NCBI RefSeq assembly: GCF_014196925.1 | Contig: NZ_JACIEN010000005.1 | Location: 62,001-126,000, forward strand | Source of the DNA: Chelatococcus caeni | GTDB lineage: Bacteria > Pseudomonadota > Alphaproteobacteria > Rhizobiales > Beijerinckiaceae | Direction of reading: 5' to 3' | DNA: 64,000 nt | Shown here: positions 1 to 8,855 of the stretch, in pieces | Layout: every line of letters begins with the position of its first letter | Position numbering within the stretch: the stretch's first letter is position 1 | Notes under the pieces: generated by a model | What the model was told of the DNA's origin: nothing | What the model saw: the letters and a program-made list of their open reading frames with translations, nothing else | Databases searched by the model: none | Translations under genes and position numbers: made by a program

Positions 1-15
1 GCCTTGCACTGCCCG

Positions 16-1512
16 TCACGGAGGCGTCTCGCGGCCGATCGCGAGGCCTGCGATGAGCAGCAAGGCCCCCATGGCGAGGGGCGCGAACAGCGCCTCCTCC
101 TGGAAGGCGCCGTTGACCAGCATCGCCGGCACGGCAAGGCCGACGGCGGCCAGGACCGGCTCGCCCCCCGCCCGATGGAGCCGCAAGGCGGAGCGGGCTA
201 TGAGGATATAGCCCGCCAGGAGGCCAAGGCAGCCGATCCCCATCTGGTGCAGCAGCACGCCGAGCGCGCTCTCGACCGCCTGCCCGGCCATCCCAAGCGA
301 CTGCGCCCGTCGCCAGTCGAGCACCGCCGGGTCGGCGGCGAGGTTGCCGCCGCTGCCGAGGCCGTGGCCGAGCGGATTGGCCGTGAAGCTCTCGAAGCCG
401 GCGACGAGACCGAGCACGTGGTAGTCGCGCTGTTCCAGCCCGACGACGAAGGCCGCCGCGGCATAGATCATGAGCAGCAGCAGGAACGTCGGCACCGCGA
501 GCCGCGGCAGGTGGCGCAGCAGCCAGAAGCCGGCCAGCGACATCAGCAGGAAGGCGACGGTGCCCTTCGACCCGATGACGACGAGCAGAGGCACCGCCGC
601 GACGAGGTAAAGGGGTCGGCCGGCGGCGAGAAGGACCAGGGACAGCACGCCGAGGAGATAGGAGAAGCTGATCGGGTGGAAATTCGGACCGTTGAGGCGG
701 CGCAGCACGAGACCGAGGTCGGCGAACCACGGCACGTTGAACAGGTTGACCAGCAGCATGTCGCGCTCATCGCGCAGCACGCGGCCGCTCGCCTCGACGG
801 CCTTCAGCCAGAAGCCGCTGTCGACCATGCGCCGGAAGCGCAGGGCGAGATAGCCGTCGGCGTTGACCAGCGCCGCCAGCGCGTCATAGGCGAGGAGTTC
901 GGCATAGCCGAAGGCGAGCACCATGAGCATGAGCGCCGGCAGGAAACGCGCGACGGGCACCGCAAGGCGGGCACCGGCGACGAGGCCGATCTGGAACAGC
1001 ATCACCGGAAGGGCGATGTTGCGCAGGTAGACGACGGCGCCGCGCGGATCGGCGGCCGCGCCAAGGGCGCAATAGGCGGCGACGGCGGCAATCATGGCAA
1101 AGGAGAGCGCCATCAGACGCCTCACGGTCTGCGGATCGCCCGTACGTCCCTTGAGATGAAAGGCGGCGAAGCCCGCCCACAGCAGCGCGGCGGTCAGGAA
1201 GTTGTAGCCGCGCACCGTGTCGAATGCCTCCGCGTCGGGAAGCAGTGGCAGCAGGATGGCGACGAAGCTGTTCTGGAACGTGAAGACGAAGAGGAGAAGC
1301 GGCGGCGCCATCGCCGGCCCCGCCTGCAGGAGACAGAGCGCCAGGACGAGAGACATGACAGGGCCGAGCGCCGGAAAGGCCAGATGCCCCGCCACCGGCA
1401 GCGCGGCCGCCAGCGACGAGGCGGCCAGGAAGACGCACAGCAAGGAACCCGGCCCCGCCGCGCCGCTCCAACGCGCCGCAGGCCGCCGAGCATGAATGCT
1501 TATCGATTGCAA
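16..1512 (-). CDS. Polytopic membrane protein, O-antigen polymerase/ligase-like
   Basis: Encodes about 498 residues, almost all hydrophobic and arranged as ten or more membrane segments, with a larger polar stretch near residues 370-410 that contains the motif GHGLGSGGN. This layout is typical of Wzy/WaaL-type polymerases and ligases, which join lipid-linked sugar repeats at the periplasmic face of the inner membrane. The neighbouring O-antigen-ligase homologue and Wza-type export protein support an exopolysaccharide role. The only start that covers the whole reading frame is a TTG at 1512, with a weak AGAGC ribosome site, so the true start may lie further in. It is divergent from the gene at 1607 across an AT-rich 94-bp gap. 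The exact reaction is inferred. Confidence 0.7.
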   Translation of the reverse strand: MQSISIHARRPAARWSGAAGPGSLLCVFLAASSLAAALPVAGHLAFPALGPVMSLVLALCLLQAGPAMAPPLLLFVFTFQNSFVAILLPLLPDAEAFDTVRGYNFLTAALLWAGFAAFHLKGRTGDPQTVRRLMALSFAMIAAVAAYCALGAAADPRGAVVYLRNIALPVMLFQIGLVAGARLAVPVARFLPALMLMVLAFGYAELLAYDALAALVNADGYLALRFRRMVDSGFWLKAVEASGRVLRDERDMLLVNLFNVPWFADLGLVLRRLNGPNFHPISFSYLLGVLSLVLLAAGRPLYLVAAVPLLVVIGSKGTVAFLLMSLAGFWLLRHLPRLAVPTFLLLLMIYAAAAFVVGLEQRDYHVLGLVAGFESFTANPLGHGLGSGGNLAADPAVLDWRRAQSLGMAGQAVESALGVLLHQMGIGCLGLLAGYILIARSALRLHRAGGEPVLAAVGLAVPAMLVNGAFQEEALFAPLAMGALLLIAGLAIGRETPP

Positions 1513-1606
1513 ATCGTAGCTCTATATTACTGATTTAGAATTCAGGAATTGTACATTCATAATATCCGAATCGCGTTCATTCCAAATATTCGCTAGAGAT
1601 TTCATC

Positions 1607-3043
1607 TTGCAATTCGCGAACGGTGAACGGCGACTGGCGCCGTCCCGGTGGGCCGGCGCCGCCGAAGGCCACGGGACCGGACGGTGGAGCGAGCGGGCGA
1701 GCCTGGCGGCGCTCGCGCTTCTTCTCGTGGCGGCACCGGCCATGTTCGGCTCCGAGGGCCCGACGGCGTTTGCGGTTCTCGCCCTTCTCACCGGCCTCTG
1801 CCTCCTGTGCCTTGCCGGCAGCGGCCCCGTGCGGCCTGGCATGGCACCGGCGGCGCGCTTCCTGGTGCCGGCGTTCGCCCTGCTGTGCCTCTGGGGCGTG
1901 GTACAGGCCCTTCTGCCGGTATCGGGAGCGGCGCAGGTGGCCGAGCCATCCGGGCCGATGGGCCCGGCACGGCTGTCCCGCTCGCCCACCGCCACGCTCG
2001 GCAGCGTCCTGCAGCTCCTCACCCATGCCGGCGCCTTTCTCGCCGGCCTCGCCATCGCCGCGCGGCCGCACGGGCCCGACCGCATCGCACGCATCGTCGC
2101 CGCGACGGCACTCGCAGTCGGGCTCTACGGCTTCGTCGCATGGGCGGCGGAGTTCGAACGCATCCTGTGGGTGGAGAAGCACGCCTATCTCGGCTACCTG
2201 ACCGGCCCCTTCGTCAACCGCAACACCGCGGCGGCCTATCTCGGCCTCGGCGGCCTCGTGCTGATGTCACGCGCCGTGGCGCGCGCGCAGGCCGAGGCCA
2301 CTCCGACGCTGGCCCGAGGGCGGCGCGCGGCGCGCTTCGTCAAAGCGCTGGCCGGCCGCGCCGGGCTCGCCGCGGCGGCCGCCGGGTTCCTCATCCTGTG
2401 CGTGCTGCTGACCGGCTCACGCGCCGGCACCGCTGCCCTGCTCCTGGGCTTCGTCGCGCTCGGCCTCGCCATGCTGCGGCGGCGCCTGCTCGCCCTCTTC
2501 CTTCTCCTCGCGCTGACGTTATGCGTGCTCTTCCTCATCCTCCTCGCCGAAGGCGGCATCGCGCCCATGGCCTACGAACGGCTGTTGCGGGAGGGGCTGG
2601 ACGGCGGCAACCGCTCCGCCGTCTACGGCGCGACGCTGAGGGCGATCGCCGACCATCCCCTGACGGGCACGGGCCTCGGCACCTTCCATCTCGTCTTCCC
2701 CGCCTATCGCAGCGCCGAGATGACGGACTGGGGCGTCTGGGACCGGGCGCATCAGATCTATCTCGAGCTCGCCCTCGGGGCAGGGCTGCCGATGGCCGTG
2801 CTCGTCGTCGCAGCCTTTGCGGCAACCGCCCTTGCCTGCCTGTTGATCGCCCGCAGGGCCCCCCGGCCGCAACCCGCAGCCGCCTCGGCCTTCGCCGCCT
2901 CCGTCGCGCTCGCGGCGCACGGGCTCGTCGACTTCAGCCTGCAGAACCCGGCCGTCGCCACGACCTATGCCGTCCTTCTCGGCGCCGGCTGTGCCCCGGC
3001 AATCCGCACCATTCCGTTCCTGATACCCTCCAGAGGCCGTTGA
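1607..3043 (+). CDS. O-antigen ligase family membrane protein (Wzy_C)
   Basis: A 478-residue polytopic protein. The C-terminal half carries the Wzy_C-type periplasmic loop: a GNRSAVYGATLRAIADHPL-like segment, then GTGLGTF, then a WDRAHQIYLELALGAG segment with the conserved histidine. Family members polymerise or ligate lipid-linked polysaccharide in the periplasm. The start used is a TTG with an AGAG element upstream; no in-frame ATG precedes the first membrane segment. The stop TGA overlaps the ATG of the next gene by one base, so the two are probably co-translated. This looks like one end of an exopolysaccharide cluster that continues outside the window. Confidence 0.8.
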   Translation: MQFANGERRLAPSRWAGAAEGHGTGRWSERASLAALALLLVAAPAMFGSEGPTAFAVLALLTGLCLLCLAGSGPVRPGMAPAARFLVPAFALLCLWGVVQALLPVSGAAQVAEPSGPMGPARLSRSPTATLGSVLQLLTHAGAFLAGLAIAARPHGPDRIARIVAATALAVGLYGFVAWAAEFERILWVEKHAYLGYLTGPFVNRNTAAAYLGLGGLVLMSRAVARAQAEATPTLARGRRAARFVKALAGRAGLAAAAAGFLILCVLLTGSRAGTAALLLGFVALGLAMLRRRLLALFLLLALTLCVLFLILLAEGGIAPMAYERLLREGLDGGNRSAVYGATLRAIADHPLTGTGLGTFHLVFPAYRSAEMTDWGVWDRAHQIYLELALGAGLPMAVLVVAAFAATALACLLIARRAPRPQPAAASAFAASVALAAHGLVDFSLQNPAVATTYAVLLGAGCAPAIRTIPFLIPSRGR

Positions 3044-3699
3044 TGGTTCTGCTCCCGAGCCCCGCACCGCCCGCCCGCCTTGCCCGCGTGTCCTGCGCGC
3101 TCGTCCTTGTCGTGCCCCTCCTCGCCGCCTGTGCGGCCCCCGTCGCGAACAACGGCAAGCGGGCGGCGGCCGTCCCCGAAACCACGGCCGGCACAACAGC
3201 CATGCCGCCGCCCCGGCCCGACCAGCCGACACCGTCGAGCTACCGCTACCGTCTCGGCATCGGCGACCGCATCCGCGTGACGGTGTTCGGCGAGGAGGCT
3301 CTTTCCGGCGAGTTCGAGATCGACGGCGGCGGCGCCGTCACGCTGCCCCTCATCGGCGCGGTGCCGGCAGAGGACCAGACCCTCGCCGACCTGCAGGACA
3401 CGCTGACGAAGCGCTTCCGCAGCGGGCTCCTGCGCAACCCCAAGATCGTCGTCGAGATCCTGTCCTACCGGCCGATCTTCGTTCTCGGCGAGGTGCGCAA
3501 CAGCGGCGAGTACAAGTTCCGCCCGGGTCTCTCCGCCTTCGAGGCCGTGGCGCTTGCCGGCGGCTTCACCTACCGGGCCGACCAGCGGCACATCTACATC
3601 CGCCGGCGCGGCGAGAGCGAGGAGCGGGCCCACGACATGTCCCGGCCCGTGCCCGTCTTTCCGGGCGACAACCTGCGCGTCGCCGAGCGCTATTTCTAG
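3043..3699 (+). CDS. Polysaccharide export lipoprotein (Wza-type, short)
   Basis: A 218-residue protein with a lipoprotein signal peptide (lipobox LAAC at about residues 27-30). A poly-export domain follows from about residue 60 (YRLGIGDRIRVTVFGEEALS), then an SLBB-like domain (VLGEVRNSGEYKFRPGLSA). Wza-family proteins form the outer-membrane channel for capsule or exopolysaccharide. At under 220 residues it is much shorter than E. coli Wza and has one SLBB region, as is common in rhizobial short forms. The ATG overlaps the stop of the upstream ligase homologue (TGATG), which fixes the start and indicates one transcript. No Wzc-type kinase lies beside it here. Confidence 0.88.
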   Translation: MVLLPSPAPPARLARVSCALVLVVPLLAACAAPVANNGKRAAAVPETTAGTTAMPPPRPDQPTPSSYRYRLGIGDRIRVTVFGEEALSGEFEIDGGGAVTLPLIGAVPAEDQTLADLQDTLTKRFRSGLLRNPKIVVEILSYRPIFVLGEVRNSGEYKFRPGLSAFEAVALAGGFTYRADQRHIYIRRRGESEERAHDMSRPVPVFPGDNLRVAERYF

Positions 3700-3962
3700 C
3701 GGCCCCAGATCACGTCCGCCCCGCGTTCATTGCCCACGATTTGCCGCAAGGCGGGAGGAAAGGTTGCTGCCTGTCTGCGGCACGTCCGGGCCCCTTCGGC
3801 CGGCCGTGCCGGGAACGTTCGACTTCCGGCGCTGTTCGGGACCCGGACCGTTATCGAGGCCTTCAGCGTCCAGACCGCCGCGCCTTAAGGACGGCCACTG
3901 CGCAGGCGTCGAAGCTGCGCGGTTCATTGTCGATGCTTCGCTCGCATGAGGAGGTCTTGCCG
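3700..3962. other. Intergenic region upstream of the GT4 gene
   Basis: 263 bases without a convincing gene. It holds a possible sigma-EcfG promoter (GGAAC at 3812-3816, 16-base spacer, TGTT at 3833-3836) and, at its right edge, the GAGGAGGT ribosome site of the next gene. An in-frame ATG at 3933 exists but has no ribosome site. Confidence 0.5.
3812..3836 (+). promoter_or_regulatory. Possible sigma-EcfG promoter
   Basis: GGAAC, 16 bases, then TGTT; the consensus is GGAAC-N16/17-CGTT, so one -10 base differs. It lies about 127 bases before the glycosyltransferase ATG. It would place the glycosyltransferase/debranching pair in the general stress response, like the small genes at 27-28 kb. One mismatch and a long leader make this tentative. 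Confidence 0.4.
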
Positions 3963-5069
3963 ATGAAGGTCCTGCCAATGAAGATCGCCCAGATCGCCCC
4001 GCTCGCCGAAAGCTGCCCGCCGCGTCTCTACGGTGGCACGGAGCGGATCGTTTCCCATCTTACGGAGGAGCTCGTCCGCCAGGGGCACGAGGTGACGCTG
4101 TTCGCCAGCGGCGATACCCGCACCAAGGCCGAGCTCGTCAGATGCTCGGACATCGCCTTGCGGCTCAACCCGGCCGTGCGCGACCATGTTCCCTATCACG
4201 TGGCGATGCTGGATCGCGTACGCGCGCTCGCCGACACCTTCGACGTGCTGCACTTCCATATCGACATCCTGCATTTCCCGCTGATCCGCGACTTCGCCGA
4301 CCGCACGGTGACGACGCTGCACGGCCGGCTGGACCTGCCGGACCTGAAGCCCTTCTACGCCGCCTTTCCCGACATCCCGCTGGTCTCGATCTCGGACGAC
4401 CAGCGCCGTCCGATGCCGCCGGTCAACTGGGTCGGCACGGTGCATCACGGCCTGCCGCGCGATCTCCTGCCGTTCAACGGCCGTCCCGAAGGCGGCTATC
4501 TCGCCTTCCTCGGGCGCATCTCGCCGGAGAAGCGGCCGGACCTCGCCATCGAGATCGCGACGCGCACGGGCCTGCCGCTGAAGATCGCCGCCAAGGTGGA
4601 CAAGGTCGACGAGGCCTATTGGAACGAGCAGATCGCCCCCATGGTCGCGGCGGCACCGAACGTCTCCTACATCGGCGAGATCGGCGACGCCGAGAAGGCC
4701 GAGTTCCTCGGCAATGCTGCCGCTCTCCTCTTCCCGATCGACTGGCCGGAGCCCTTCGGGCTCGTTATGATCGAGGCAATGGCGTGCGGCACCCCGGTCA
4801 TCGCCATGCGCCGCGGCTCGGTGCCGGAGGTCATCGAGCACGGCGTGTCCGGCTTCATCGTCGACAATGTCGACGAGGCGGTCGCGGCCGTCGGCCGGCT
4901 CGGCCTCATCCATCGCTCGGCCGTGCGGGCCGCCTTCGAGCGCCGCTTCACGGTCGAGCGCATGGCCGAGGATTACGTCGAGATCTACCGCACGCTGCCG
5001 GGGGTCAAGGCGCGTTCGCCGCTCCTCTACGTGGCGGGCGGCGAGACGAGCCTGCAGGTCGTCGCCTGA
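3963..5069 (+). CDS. Glycosyltransferase family 4
   Basis: A 368-residue GT-B fold protein. The N-terminal acceptor domain begins with an IAQIAPLAE strand and the GGTERIVSHLTEELV motif. The C-terminal donor domain has FLGRISPEKRPDLAIEIA and the E-x7-E type segment EPFGLVMIEAMACGTPVIA, which binds the nucleotide-sugar donor. Retaining GT4 enzymes move a sugar from an NDP-sugar to a lipid, sugar or small-molecule acceptor; the acceptor cannot be read from sequence. The ATG at 3963 is chosen because GAGGAGGT lies seven bases upstream. The next gene encodes an amylo-alpha-1,6-glucosidase about 48 bases downstream, so the pair is probably an operon for glucan or compatible-solute metabolism. Confidence 0.9.
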   Translation: MKVLPMKIAQIAPLAESCPPRLYGGTERIVSHLTEELVRQGHEVTLFASGDTRTKAELVRCSDIALRLNPAVRDHVPYHVAMLDRVRALADTFDVLHFHIDILHFPLIRDFADRTVTTLHGRLDLPDLKPFYAAFPDIPLVSISDDQRRPMPPVNWVGTVHHGLPRDLLPFNGRPEGGYLAFLGRISPEKRPDLAIEIATRTGLPLKIAAKVDKVDEAYWNEQIAPMVAAAPNVSYIGEIGDAEKAEFLGNAAALLFPIDWPEPFGLVMIEAMACGTPVIAMRRGSVPEVIEHGVSGFIVDNVDEAVAAVGRLGLIHRSAVRAAFERRFTVERMAEDYVEIYRTLPGVKARSPLLYVAGGETSLQVVA

Positions 5070-5116
5070 CGGTGGCGGCCGCCGGTCCATCGGCTGACGA
5101 GAACGGGATTTGCGAC

Positions 5117-7333
5117 ATGCAGACGATCGGCGCCGAAGCTGTTCCGCATGCACCGGCTCCCGCAGGGCCCGGGGCAGCGCAGATCGCGCAATTCTTCATT
5201 CCGGCCTCCGCCTCGCTGCAGGAACGGCGGCCGCGCACCTTGAAGCACGGCGACACCTTCGCCGTGTTCGACCACAACGGCGATGCGCTCTCCGGGCCGG
5301 GCAGCCCGGAGGGCATCTTCCACCGCGACACCCGCCATCTCTCGCATCTCTACCTCACCATCGACGGCGCACGGCCGATGCTGCTCAGCTCGACCCTGCG
5401 CGACGACAACGCCACCCTGACCTGCGACCTCACCAATCCGGACCTGTTCGACGAGAAGGGCCGGCTCGTGCTCGGCCACGACCTCATCCATCTGCGCCGG
5501 TCCCGCTTCCTGTGGAATGCCGGCTGCTTCGAGCGGCTCGTGCTGCGCAACTTTGACGCCGAGACGCGGCGCCTTTCGATCGAGATCGCCTTCGCCGCCG
5601 ATTTCGCCGACCTTTTCGAGGTGCGCGGTTCGCACCGCGAACGGCGCGGCACGCATCACCCGCCCGAGATCGGCGACAGCCGGGTGGTGCTGTCCTACAC
5701 CGGGCTCGACGGGCACCGCCGTGCCACGACGCTGGCCTTCGACCCCGCCCCCGCGAGGCTTTCCGGCAGCTCCGCGATTTTCACCCTCGACCTGCCCCCG
5801 CGCGAGAGCGTCTCTTTGTTCCTCGAGATCAACTGCGGCTTCGAGGGCGCCAACCAGCCGCCGCGGCGGGCCTTCTTCAGCGCCTTGCGCGACGCCCGGC
5901 GCGCGCTGCGCCAGTCCGCCGCGCGCGCGGCCTCCATCGCGACGTCGAACGACATCTTCAACGAGGCGGTGCGCCGCAGCGTCTCGGACCTCTACATGCT
6001 CATCACCGACACGCCCGAGGGCCCTTACCCCTACGCGGGCATTCCGTGGTTCAGCACGGTCTTCGGCCGCGATGCGCTCATCACCGCGCTCTGCACGCTG
6101 TGGCTCGATCCGACCATTGCCAGGGGTGTCCTCGGCTATCTGGCCGCCAACCAGGCGACGACCTCCGATCCGCTCGCCGATGCCGAGCCGGGCAAGATCC
6201 TGCACGAAGTGCGCCACGGCGAGATGGCCGAGCTCGGCGAGGTGCCGTTCCGCCGCTACTACGGCAGCATCGACTCGACGCCGCTCTTCGTCATGCTGGC
6301 CGGCGCCTATCTGAAGCGCACCGGCGATCTCGCCACGATCGAGCGCCTGTGGCCGCACGTCGAGGCGGCCCTCGGCTGGATCGACAGCCACGGCGACAGG
6401 GACGGCGACGGCTTCGTCGAATACGGCCGGCGCAGCGACGAGGGCCTCGTCAACCAGGGCTGGAAGGACAGCCACGATTCCGTCTTCCACGACGACGGGC
6501 GCATCGCTGAGGGCCCGATCGCCCTCGCGGAGGTGCAGGCCTATGTCTACGGCGCCTGGCGGGCGGTGGCGGCGATGCTGCGCCGCATGGGCCGGCCGGC
6601 CCAGGCCGAGGTCTACGGCGCCAGGGCCGATGCGCTGCGGCGACGCTTCGACGAGGCCTTCTTCGATGCGGCGCTCGGCACCTACGTCATCGCTCTCGAC
6701 GGCGCCAAGCGCCCGTGCCGCGTCCGCTCCTCGAACGCCGGGCACGTGCTCTTCACCGGGCTCGCCGAGCCGGAGCGCGCGGTGGCCGTGATGCGGACGC
6801 TGATGGGGAGCTCCTCCTACTGCGGCTGGGGGGTGCGGACCATCGCGGATACGGAAGCGCGCTACAACCCGATGAGCTACCACAACGGCTCGGTCTGGCC
6901 GCACGACAACGCCCTGATCGCCGCCGGCTTCGCCCGCTACGGCTATCGCGGCGAGGCCGCGCGCCTGTTCCAGGGCCTGTTCGAGGCGTCGACCTACATC
7001 GACATGCGCCGCCTGCCGGAGCTCTTCTGCGGCTTTGCGCGCCAGCGCACCCAGGGTCCGACCTTCTATCCCGTCGCCTGCGCCCCGCAGGCCTGGGCAG
7101 CGGCCACGCCGCTGTCGCTGCTCCAGTCCTGCCTCGGCCTCGGTTTCGATCCGGACGGCATGAAGATCACCTTCGACCATCCGGTGCTGCCGGATTTCCT
7201 CGACCACGTGACCTTGCGGCGGCTGTCGCTCGCCGGCAGCGTCGTCGACATCGCCCTGCGCCGCTCCCGCGCCCAGGTCGTCGTCGAAGTGCTCAGTCGT
7301 TCCGGCCCGGTCCGCGTGCTGACGACGAACTGA
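5117..7333 (+). CDS. Amylo-alpha-1,6-glucosidase / glycogen debranching family
   Basis: A 738-residue protein. The N-terminal beta-rich debranching domain (about 40-270, including the GIFHRDTRHLSHLYL segment) precedes an (alpha/alpha)6 barrel from about 290. The barrel contains GIPWFSTVFGRDALITAL, DGDGFVEYGRRSDEGL, and the NQGWKDSHDS and SYHNGSVWPHDNALI motifs that carry the acidic catalytic residues of this family. The family removes alpha-1,6 branch glucose, although many bacterial members have unproven substrates. The start is the ATG at 5117, directly before the well-conserved N-terminus. It follows the GT4 gene on the same strand. It ends 94 bases before a convergent SDR gene. Confidence 0.9.
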   Translation: MQTIGAEAVPHAPAPAGPGAAQIAQFFIPASASLQERRPRTLKHGDTFAVFDHNGDALSGPGSPEGIFHRDTRHLSHLYLTIDGARPMLLSSTLRDDNATLTCDLTNPDLFDEKGRLVLGHDLIHLRRSRFLWNAGCFERLVLRNFDAETRRLSIEIAFAADFADLFEVRGSHRERRGTHHPPEIGDSRVVLSYTGLDGHRRATTLAFDPAPARLSGSSAIFTLDLPPRESVSLFLEINCGFEGANQPPRRAFFSALRDARRALRQSAARAASIATSNDIFNEAVRRSVSDLYMLITDTPEGPYPYAGIPWFSTVFGRDALITALCTLWLDPTIARGVLGYLAANQATTSDPLADAEPGKILHEVRHGEMAELGEVPFRRYYGSIDSTPLFVMLAGAYLKRTGDLATIERLWPHVEAALGWIDSHGDRDGDGFVEYGRRSDEGLVNQGWKDSHDSVFHDDGRIAEGPIALAEVQAYVYGAWRAVAAMLRRMGRPAQAEVYGARADALRRRFDEAFFDAALGTYVIALDGAKRPCRVRSSNAGHVLFTGLAEPERAVAVMRTLMGSSSYCGWGVRTIADTEARYNPMSYHNGSVWPHDNALIAAGFARYGYRGEAARLFQGLFEASTYIDMRRLPELFCGFARQRTQGPTFYPVACAPQAWAAATPLSLLQSCLGLGFDPDGMKITFDHPVLPDFLDHVTLRRLSLAGSVVDIALRRSRAQVVVEVLSRSGPVRVLTTN

Positions 7334-7354
7334 ACGACAGGATGCCAGGACGCG

Positions 7355-7384
7355 GGATGCCCGCGACAGGCGCGGGCATGGCGG
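7355..7384. repeat. Half copy of the 92-bp palindromic repeat; also a hairpin between convergent genes
   Basis: The segment GGATGCCCGCGACAGGCGCG and its continuation match the right-hand end of the two full repeats at 53.1-53.4 kb with about two differences. It folds as ATGCCCGCG / CGCGGGCAT. It sits in the 94-base gap between convergent genes, where it could act as a bidirectional terminator. Confidence 0.75.
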
Positions 7385-7427
7385 CAGGGCGTATCGGCGC
7401 CACCCTCCACCAGCCCGTCGCGACCCA

Positions 7428-8198
7428 TCAGGTACGGCTGATCGAAACACCGCCGTCGACCAGCACCGCCGCGCCGGTCATGAAGCTCGCCGCATCCGAG
7501 GCGAGGTGCAGCACGCAGCGGGCGATCTCCTCCGGCTGCGCCATCCGCTTCAGAGCGTGCAGGCCTTCGATGAAGGCGAGCAGCTCGGGCGTCGCGTCGG
7601 GCGCGTTGGTGATGGCTGCCGGGGTGTCGGTGCCGCCCGGCAGGATGGCGTTGGCGCGCACGCCCTTGGGCCCGAATTCGGCCGCGATGACCTTCATGAG
7701 CCCGATCATGCCCGCCTTGCTGGCCGCATAGGCGGACATGCCCGGCATGCCGACCGTGTGGCCGACGAAGGTGGAGGTGAAGATGAGCGATCCCCCGCCC
7801 CGCGCCAGCATCGCCGGCACCTGCCGGCGCGCACCGAGGAACGCCCCCGTCAGGTTGATGTCGAGGATCGTCCGCCACGCGTCGGGAGAAAGCTGATCGA
7901 GCGGTGCCATGTCTCCGACGACGCCGGCGTTGTTGAAGGCGATGTCGAGGCCACCGAAGCGCTCGACCGCCGCCGCGACGGCTGCCTCGTGCAGCGCCTC
8001 CTCGCGCACGTCGCCATCAACCGCGCAGGCTGCGCCGCCGGCCGCGGCGATCTCCTCCACGAGGGCGTCGAGGGCCTCCCTGCGGCGGGCGGTCACGACG
8101 ACCCTGGCCCCTTCGCGCGCGAAGAGGAGGGCGGTGGCGCGCCCGATGCCGGAGCTCGCGCCCGTGACGATGGCGACCTTGTCCTTGAGCATATCCAT
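7428..8198 (-). CDS. SDR family NAD(P)-dependent oxidoreductase
   Basis: A 256-residue classical short-chain dehydrogenase with a Rossmann fold. It has the cofactor motif TGASSGIG near residue 12, NNAG near 90, the catalytic serine in SLIFTST, and the SAYAASKAG active-site Tyr-Lys pair. After the catalytic motif comes the usual N-x-ILPGGTDTP segment. The likely reaction is NAD(P)-linked oxidation or reduction of an alcohol/ketone of unknown identity. The ATG at 8198 is preferred because GAAGGG lies nine bases upstream; a TTG two codons earlier also fits the frame. It is transcribed alone, convergent with the debranching enzyme gene. Confidence 0.9.
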   Translation of the reverse strand: MDMLKDKVAIVTGASSGIGRATALLFAREGARVVVTARRREALDALVEEIAAAGGAACAVDGDVREEALHEAAVAAAVERFGGLDIAFNNAGVVGDMAPLDQLSPDAWRTILDINLTGAFLGARRQVPAMLARGGGSLIFTSTFVGHTVGMPGMSAYAASKAGMIGLMKVIAAEFGPKGVRANAILPGGTDTPAAITNAPDATPELLAFIEGLHALKRMAQPEEIARCVLHLASDAASFMTGAAVLVDGGVSISRT

Positions 8199-8311
8199 GT
8201 GCAAACCCTTCGAAATGACCGCCGGGCGGCCGGAAGGGCTACAACCTCGCAGGCGCCGGAGCGGCGGGCACTCCGCTTCTTGCGCCCGAATTGACGCGGG
8301 AGCGCCGTCCC

Positions 8312-8773
8312 TCAGCGCTCGTAGGTGCCGACCAGGGTCACCTCCTCGATCAGGTGCCTTGTCGCCTTTTCCCAGACTTCCGCCACGCCGACCTCGTCGC
8401 GGATGCCGAGGCGCGGCTCGGAGATCGCCGCGAGGCGGAAGTAGTAGTGATGTACCCCATGGCCGGGCGGCGGCTGCGGGCCGTCATAGGCCTTGTTGCC
8501 GAAGTCGTTGCGGGCGAAGCGGAAGCTCTCGCCCGCGCCCGGATCTGCCCCCTGTGACAGCCCGCTCTGGTCGAAGGGAATGTCGTAGATGCCGAGATGG
8601 CGGAAGGTGCCGCGCGGCGCGTCAGGATCCTCGATCACGAGGACGAGGCTGCGCGTGCCTTCCGGCACGCCCGTCCAGCGCAAAGGAGGCATCAGGTTCT
8701 CGCCGTCGCGGGCGAAGGTGCGGGGGATTTTCTCGCCATCGGCGAAAGCGGGGCTCGTGAGCGTCAGGGCCAT
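8312..8773 (-). CDS. YbhB/YbcL family PEBP (Raf kinase inhibitor-like) protein
   Basis: A 153-residue protein of the phosphatidylethanolamine-binding family, close to the usual YbhB length. Visible family motifs are LTSPAFADGEKIP at the N-terminus, NLMPPLRWTGVPEGTRSLVL, the DPDAPRGTFRH ligand-pocket loop, and PPPGHGVHHYYFRL. The bacterial function is unclear; it is cytosolic by sequence. An AGGAGG ribosome site lies just before the ATG at 8773. The next gene, the last permease of an efflux operon, ends about 80 bases away on the same strand. Confidence 0.92.
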   Translation of the reverse strand: MALTLTSPAFADGEKIPRTFARDGENLMPPLRWTGVPEGTRSLVLVIEDPDAPRGTFRHLGIYDIPFDQSGLSQGADPGAGESFRFARNDFGNKAYDGPQPPPGHGVHHYYFRLAAISEPRLGIRDEVGVAEVWEKATRHLIEEVTLVGTYER

Positions 8774-8855
8774 CGCCTCCTCCTGGAATTGTCGACCATC
8801 CTGCGCCGCGAACGGGAACTGCAGCGGATTGTTCCCGTGCCGTCCTCATTGTCCC

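Noticed and set aside
4-1533. Long plus-strand frame opposite the membrane protein gene
   Set aside because: The translation is a Glu/Gln/Arg/His-rich low-complexity product typical of the antisense of a GC-rich hydrophobic gene; the minus-strand frame encodes coherent membrane helices.
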